From: Gammaproteobacteria bacterium
Lineage (GTDB): Bacteria > Pseudomonadota > Gammaproteobacteria > Steroidobacterales > Steroidobacteraceae
Assembly (NCBI GenBank): GCA_003165495.1
Contig: PMMB01000358.1
Span: 1,241 to 10,757, forward strand
DNA: 9,517 nucleotides
Direction of reading: 5' to 3'
The notes under the pieces were generated by a model that was not told where the DNA came from, ran no database searches, and saw nothing but the letters and a program-made list of their open reading frames with translations. This document shows, piece after piece, positions 6,429 to 9,517 of the stretch (positions are counted from its first letter, which is position 1; every line of letters begins with the position of its first letter). The position numbers and the translations under genes were made by a program.

Positions 6429-7014
6429 CTAGACCGTCGTCAAAGACGTGGCGCAAATGATTGTCTATCGCTTCGCGAGCCCGGAACACGCGCGAGCGCA
6501 CGGTGCCAACAGGGCAAGACATTGCAGACGCCACCTGTGAGTAGCTGAGCCCTTGAAATTCGCGCAATACAATGGCGGTGCGCTGCTCTTCACAGAGTAC
6601 CTCAATCGACGCATTCACTGCGGAGCAGATCTCATCCGTCAGCGCCAGTTCTTCCGGCGTGTCCAGATCCTTCAGCGCTACGGAGGAATCATTCGTGTCA
6701 TCGCCAAGCCTATGATTGGACACAAATACGCTCGCATTGCGCGAGCGAAGCGCCAATACGGTCTTTGCAGAGTTGACCGCGATGCGATGCAGCCAAGAAT
6801 AGAATGCTGCATCGCCGCGAAAGTTCTCTAGCCCCCGATAGGCCTTGATGAAAGTGTTCTGTACCGCATCTTCGGCGTCAGCGCGATTGCGCGTATAGCG
6901 CATCGAGAGCTTCATGACGCGGTGCCGGTATTTACTTACGAGCGCATTGAATGCGCTGTGTTCACCGGACTGAGCGCGCAGCACGAGCATTCGATCGCAA
7001 GACTTCACATCCAT
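6382..7014 (-). CDS. rpoE: RpoE-like ECF RNA polymerase sigma factor
   Basis: Alternative sigma factor of the extracytoplasmic-function type that redirects RNA polymerase to a stress or envelope regulon. The protein has 210 residues from the chosen start. Region 2 spans about 22-90, with AFNALVSKYRHRVMKL, DAEDAVQNTFIKAYRGLENFRGDAAFYSWLHRIAVNSAK, the pattern of the RpoE (ECF02) group. Region 4 is about 128-186, with LCEEQRTAIVLREFQGLSYSQVASAMSCPVGTVRSRVFRAREAI. ATG at 7014 is preferred (GGA 7 bases upstream, usual N-terminal length). An ATG at 7098 would add 28 residues but has no ribosome-binding site. The last 13 or so residues (GRGKNTHIPAGVLLL) are read through the porin remnant in another frame, so the native C-terminus was probably altered. 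No RseA-like anti-sigma gene follows, unlike classical rpoE loci. The symbol reflects the family, not proven orthology. Confidence 0.88.
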   Translation of the reverse strand: MDVKSCDRMLVLRAQSGEHSAFNALVSKYRHRVMKLSMRYTRNRADAEDAVQNTFIKAYRGLENFRGDAAFYSWLHRIAVNSAKTVLALRSRNASVFVSNHRLGDDTNDSSVALKDLDTPEELALTDEICSAVNASIEVLCEEQRTAIVLREFQGLSYSQVASAMSCPVGTVRSRVFRAREAIDNHLRHVFDDGLGRGKNTHIPAGVLLL

Positions 7015-7117
7015 AATCAATTCCAATTCCGAAGGGCGTTGTCGGCGTCCCCGGTGTTTCAACTCATTCGGCTTACAGGCCGATATCGGATGCCTCATGT
7101 TGACTGCTAGGTTGGGG

Positions 7118-7152
7118 CATTTAGATTAAAAATCGCCTAACGCCGCATTAGA
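7118..7152 (-). promoter_or_regulatory. Operator-like TYTAAYG elements upstream of the sigma-factor gene
   Basis: The region between the kinase stop (7207) and the sigma-factor start contains copies of the motif found upstream of the response-regulator gene (TYTAAYG on the minus strand). TCTAATG is at 7152-7146. TTTAATC, one mismatch, is at 7130-7124, exactly 22 bp (two periods) away. An inverted copy, CCTAACG, lies on the plus strand at 7136-7142, so 7136-7152 forms a near palindrome CTAACG-CCG-CATTAG. A hairpin CGCATT-AGAA-AATGCG overlaps at 7144-7159. Binding by the neighbouring regulator is a hypothesis; AT-rich promoter DNA can give such matches by chance. No clear sigma-E-type -35 (GGAACTT) is seen here. 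Confidence 0.35.
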
Positions 7153-7206
7153 AAATGCGTGCAGGCTTCACGGTAATGAGGATCGAGGTATTGCGGGAGT
7201 GGATAT

Positions 7207-8709
7207 TTACCCTTTCGGCGTCATTTCGGGCGCGTTCGCCGGAACGTCAATCGGTACCGGCGCGTCAACCAGACTCTCGCGACCCGAAGCAGCTCTGAAA
7301 TGGGGGGTGCGGGGAAACGTCACCCGGAAACAACTACCGGCCTCGACGCGGCTCTCAACCTCGATATCAGCGCAGTGCACCGAACAAATGGATTTAACAA
7401 TCGACAATCCGAGCCCCGCGCCACCGTCCTCGCGCGAGCGGGCCTCATCAACGCGAAAGAATCGATCAAATACATGGGGGATCGAGGCGGACGGAATGCC
7501 AATGCCGGTGTCCGATACCTCTAGGACGACGCCCATGTCATCCGCTGCGGTGCGCAACCACACAGTCCCCCCTCGCTTGGTAAAGCGGATCGCGTTATCA
7601 AGGAGATTGACGATGATCTGTTTAAGTCGCGCTCGATCCCCGCGCACCAGCGCTTTTCGTAGCGCAGATAACTCGATCTCAATACCGCGATCGTCCGCCA
7701 TCAGACGCATCTGCTCGGCGGTGCTGAACGTCAATTCTGCCAAGTCGACGTCGGCCCAATCGCGCTGAGATTCGCCGGCGTCAAGGCGCGACAGAACGAG
7801 CAATCCGGACACCAGGTGTTCCAAGCGTGCAACTTCTTCGAGAACGCTGCCGACGCGTTCGCGCAGGTCCCGTTGCGTCACCGTGGATTCACCGGCGAGT
7901 TCCTGCAGTTCGCCTTTGATCACCGTGAGCGGTGTGCGAAGCTCGTGGGATGCATCCGCAAGAAATCGACGCGACGTCTGTACTGAGTCGCGTAATCGTC
8001 CCAGCATCGTGTTGAGCGAGATCGACAGGCGTTCCAGCGCATCGCCGCTCGGTACGACCGGAAGCCGCAGCGTCAGATTCTGCAAGCTCATTTGTTCGGC
8101 GGTCTGCGATAGTCGATCGACCGGCCGCAATGCCCGGGTAACGAGCCAATAGCCGCCTCCTGCGGCGCAGACAATGAGCACCGGCAGCAGCAACGCGAGC
8201 AGATCCAGCAAGCGGTTCAGCACTTCGTCGATCGACCCGAACGAGACCCCCAACTCGACGATGTAGTTGCCGGAAACCGCATTAACCGGTGTCGTGCGAA
8301 TCATCAGGTGCTGGTCGCCTACGATCGCTGTGGCAGGCGGCGCAGTGTCGGCGGAGTGTGTCCGCGTTACCGCGCTCACCAACGACGGATCGAAGCTTCG
8401 ATCTGAGGGCGGACCGGAGCGATATATCAACGTCGCCGGCTCACGGGTCACGCGCACGAAGCGATTGTTAAATTCCGGGGCGACCCGAGTATCGATCTCG
8501 CGGACGATCGCGCTATCGGTAACGTCAGCCGGAGCCTGGATGAGGATTTGCTCGACCTGTGCCGAGCGGCGGCTCACTGAATCACGTAAATTCGATCGCA
8601 GGTAGTGTTGCAGACCGTAGAAAGTGGCCGTCCCGACGAGTGCGAATGTCGCACTCAAGAGCAGCGTGTACCACGCACCCAACCGAAATGCGAGTGAACG
8701 ATAATTCAT
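7207..8709 (-). CDS. Membrane sensor histidine kinase (CusS/QseC type)
   Basis: Inner-membrane kinase of 500 residues that autophosphorylates on His and passes phosphate to the regulator encoded just upstream. Membrane helices lie at about 9-31 and 168-190, enclosing a periplasmic sensor of about 135 residues with no recognisable motif. A HAMP linker follows (about 188-240). The dimerisation helix carries the phospho-acceptor His255 in FLADASHELRTPL. The ATP-binding domain shows the N box (IIVNLLDNAIRFT, 365-377), G1 DTGIG (400-404), the F box FDRFFR and G2 GAGLGLSIVK (430-439). All catalytic motifs are intact. About 30 Pro/Ala-rich residues trail the kinase domain. The ATG at 8709 overlaps the regulator's TGA in an ATGA arrangement with no good ribosome-binding site, so translation is probably coupled. 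Architecture resembles heavy-metal or QseC-type sensors; the stimulus is unknown. Confidence 0.93.
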   Translation of the reverse strand: MNYRSLAFRLGAWYTLLLSATFALVGTATFYGLQHYLRSNLRDSVSRRSAQVEQILIQAPADVTDSAIVREIDTRVAPEFNNRFVRVTREPATLIYRSGPPSDRSFDPSLVSAVTRTHSADTAPPATAIVGDQHLMIRTTPVNAVSGNYIVELGVSFGSIDEVLNRLLDLLALLLPVLIVCAAGGGYWLVTRALRPVDRLSQTAEQMSLQNLTLRLPVVPSGDALERLSISLNTMLGRLRDSVQTSRRFLADASHELRTPLTVIKGELQELAGESTVTQRDLRERVGSVLEEVARLEHLVSGLLVLSRLDAGESQRDWADVDLAELTFSTAEQMRLMADDRGIEIELSALRKALVRGDRARLKQIIVNLLDNAIRFTKRGGTVWLRTAADDMGVVLEVSDTGIGIPSASIPHVFDRFFRVDEARSREDGGAGLGLSIVKSICSVHCADIEVESRVEAGSCFRVTFPRTPHFRAASGRESLVDAPVPIDVPANAPEMTPKG

Positions 8710-9404
8710 TCAAGTGCAGCGTGTCGCTCCGGCTCCGCCTCGCGCACACAGTAGCCCACCCCACGCACGGTATGAATGAGCTTGACTGAGAACGGTTCGT
8801 CGACTTTTCGGCGCAAGTACCGGACATAAACATCTACGATATTGGTCACTCCCTCGAAGCTCTGATCCCACACGTGATTGAGTATCATAGTCCTCGAGAA
8901 TACTCGGCCGGGCGAGCACAGGAGGTATTCGAAGAGCGCGTATTCTTTTGCGGTGAGCTCGATCCGATGGCCGTCGCGTCTGACCTGCTGGGTGAGCCGA
9001 TTGAGTTCGAGATCGGCGATGCGCAACACATCGACCCGTTCGACGGGTGTGCGCCGCAGAAGGGCCTTGATGCGCACCAACAGCTCGGCGAAATCGAAGG
9101 GCTTGGTCAGGTAGTCGTCAGCGCCCGCCTCAAAATGCATCACTTTGTCGTCGATCGCGTCGCGCGCCGTCAGGACAAGCACCGGAAGGGAAGAATGGGA
9201 TTGGCGCACTCGCCGCAATAGTTCCGTGCCACTCAATTGCGGGAGCATCAAGTCGAGTACGAGCAGATCGTATTCATTCGAGTTGACATAGCTTTCCCCT
9301 TCGCGACCATTGCCTGCGAGGTCGACCGCGAATCGTTCGGCGCGCAACCCACGAGCAACGAATTCAGCCAGTTTGCAATCATCTTCGACAATGAGTATTC
9401 GCAT
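8706..9404 (-). CDS. OmpR/CusR-family response regulator
   Basis: DNA-binding response regulator of 232 residues, partner of the kinase overlapping its 3' end. The receiver domain (1-118) has the acidic pocket Glu7-Asp8-Asp9, phospho-acceptor Asp51 in LDLMLP, the switch Thr79 in LVLTA and Lys101 in TKPF. The C-terminal winged helix spans about 128-225, with LTAKEYALFEYLLCSPGRVFSR, IVDVYVRYLRRKVD and IHTVRGVGYCVR. Sequence details (ARGLRAERFAVDLAGNGREG, AGADDYLTKPFDFAELLVRI) place it with CusR/QseB-type regulators, not PhoB. ATG 9404 is chosen over the upstream ATG at 9431. Reasons: the protein then starts MRILIVEDD, as the family does, and GGAGGGAG at 9417-9410 lies 5 bases before it. It is the first gene of the two-component operon, with an operator-like repeat array upstream that suggests autoregulation. 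Confidence 0.94.
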   Translation of the reverse strand: MRILIVEDDCKLAEFVARGLRAERFAVDLAGNGREGESYVNSNEYDLLVLDLMLPQLSGTELLRRVRQSHSSLPVLVLTARDAIDDKVMHFEAGADDYLTKPFDFAELLVRIKALLRRTPVERVDVLRIADLELNRLTQQVRRDGHRIELTAKEYALFEYLLCSPGRVFSRTMILNHVWDQSFEGVTNIVDVYVRYLRRKVDEPFSVKLIHTVRGVGYCVREAEPERHAALE

Positions 9405-9439
9405 AGGGACTCCCTCCATTCCGCACTTCACCGCGTTCG

Positions 9440-9468
9440 CATTAGAGTGTCGTTAGATCATCATTAAA
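9440..9468 (-). promoter_or_regulatory. Triple 11-bp direct-repeat operator upstream of the response regulator
   Basis: Three 7-mers on the plus strand, CATTAGA (9440-9446), CGTTAGA (9451-9457) and CATTAAA (9462-9468), recur at exactly 11-bp steps. On the minus strand this is TYTAAYG. Tandem half-sites in phase with one helical turn are how OmpR/PhoB-family winged-helix dimers bind DNA, so this is a likely autoregulatory site. The minus-strand TCTAAT of the copy nearest the gene also matches TATAAT at 5 of 6 and could be a -10. The array lies 36-64 bp before the start codon. From 9469 to the right edge I see no confident feature. Confidence 0.55.
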
Positions 9469-9517
9469 TCGCTGGTCATGGGGCGGAACTCGTTAGCGCA
9501 CGTCGAAACGCGGCGAT

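Noticed and set aside
7015..7098. N-terminal extension of the sigma factor from the ATG at 7098
   Set aside because: No ribosome-binding site precedes it, and the 28 extra residues are basic and unlike the family, whose proteins begin about 10 residues before region 2. ATG 7014 fits better.
7144..7159. CGCATT-AGAA-AATGCG hairpin as a terminator of the kinase gene
   Set aside because: The 6-bp stem is AT-rich, and the only T-run on the minus strand (7132-7128) comes 11 bases later, so it does not fit an intrinsic terminator; it may be part of an operator.
8706..9404. Possibility that the two-component pair is PhoB-PhoR, given the Pho boxes
   Set aside because: The receiver and winged-helix details are CusR/QseB-like, and the kinase has a two-helix periplasmic-sensor layout without the PAS domain of PhoR.
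9476..9517. Possible end of an upstream gene on the minus strand (IAAFRRALTSSAP then TGA)
   Set aside because: Only 13 codons are visible; this is too short to distinguish from chance.

Overview
The window looks like chromosomal DNA from a Gram-negative bacterium, most likely a beta- or gammaproteobacterium. The evidence is a trimeric-type porin ending in Phe, an RpoE-like ECF sigma factor with proteobacterial motifs, a proteobacterial-type PstS, canonical Shine-Dalgarno sites and moderately high GC. I cannot name the genus. All eight complete genes and the one truncated gene lie on the minus strand, so the window is transcribed from high to low coordinates. Several genes are tightly packed, with two ATGA start/stop overlaps. 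No tRNA, rRNA, CRISPR array or insertion sequence was seen.

In transcription order: (i) 9404-7207, a two-component pair of the OmpR/CusR type (response regulator, then histidine kinase, 4-bp overlap). It is preceded by three near-identical 7-mers at an exact 11-bp period, an operator-like array. (ii) 7014-6382, an RpoE-like ECF sigma factor with no anti-sigma gene after it. Related operator-like elements lie upstream of it. (iii) 6428-6271, a remnant of what looks like a phosphate-selective (OprO/OprP, Porin_O_P) porin gene. It has lost its 5' part and an internal segment, and it overlaps the sigma-factor 3' end in another frame. (iv) 6062-2644, a complete general porin, a small DUF3311 membrane protein and an SSS-family symporter resembling monocarboxylate permeases, with a strong hairpin just after the porin. 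(v) 2462-1, the start of a high-affinity phosphate uptake operon, pstS-pstC-pstA. PstA runs off the left edge; pstB and phoU would be expected beyond it.

The unifying signal is phosphate. Two 18-bp sites with PhoB-box architecture (7-4-7, 11-bp repeat) lie upstream of pstS and upstream of the porin. Each is followed at the same distance by a -10-like hexamer, which matches the geometry of PhoB-activated promoters. This suggests that the porin, and perhaps the DUF3311-symporter pair behind it, belongs to the phosphate-starvation regulon with pst. A second, probably phosphate-specific porin next to it has decayed. The response regulator in the window is CusR-like rather than PhoB-like, so the PhoB acting on these boxes must be encoded elsewhere.
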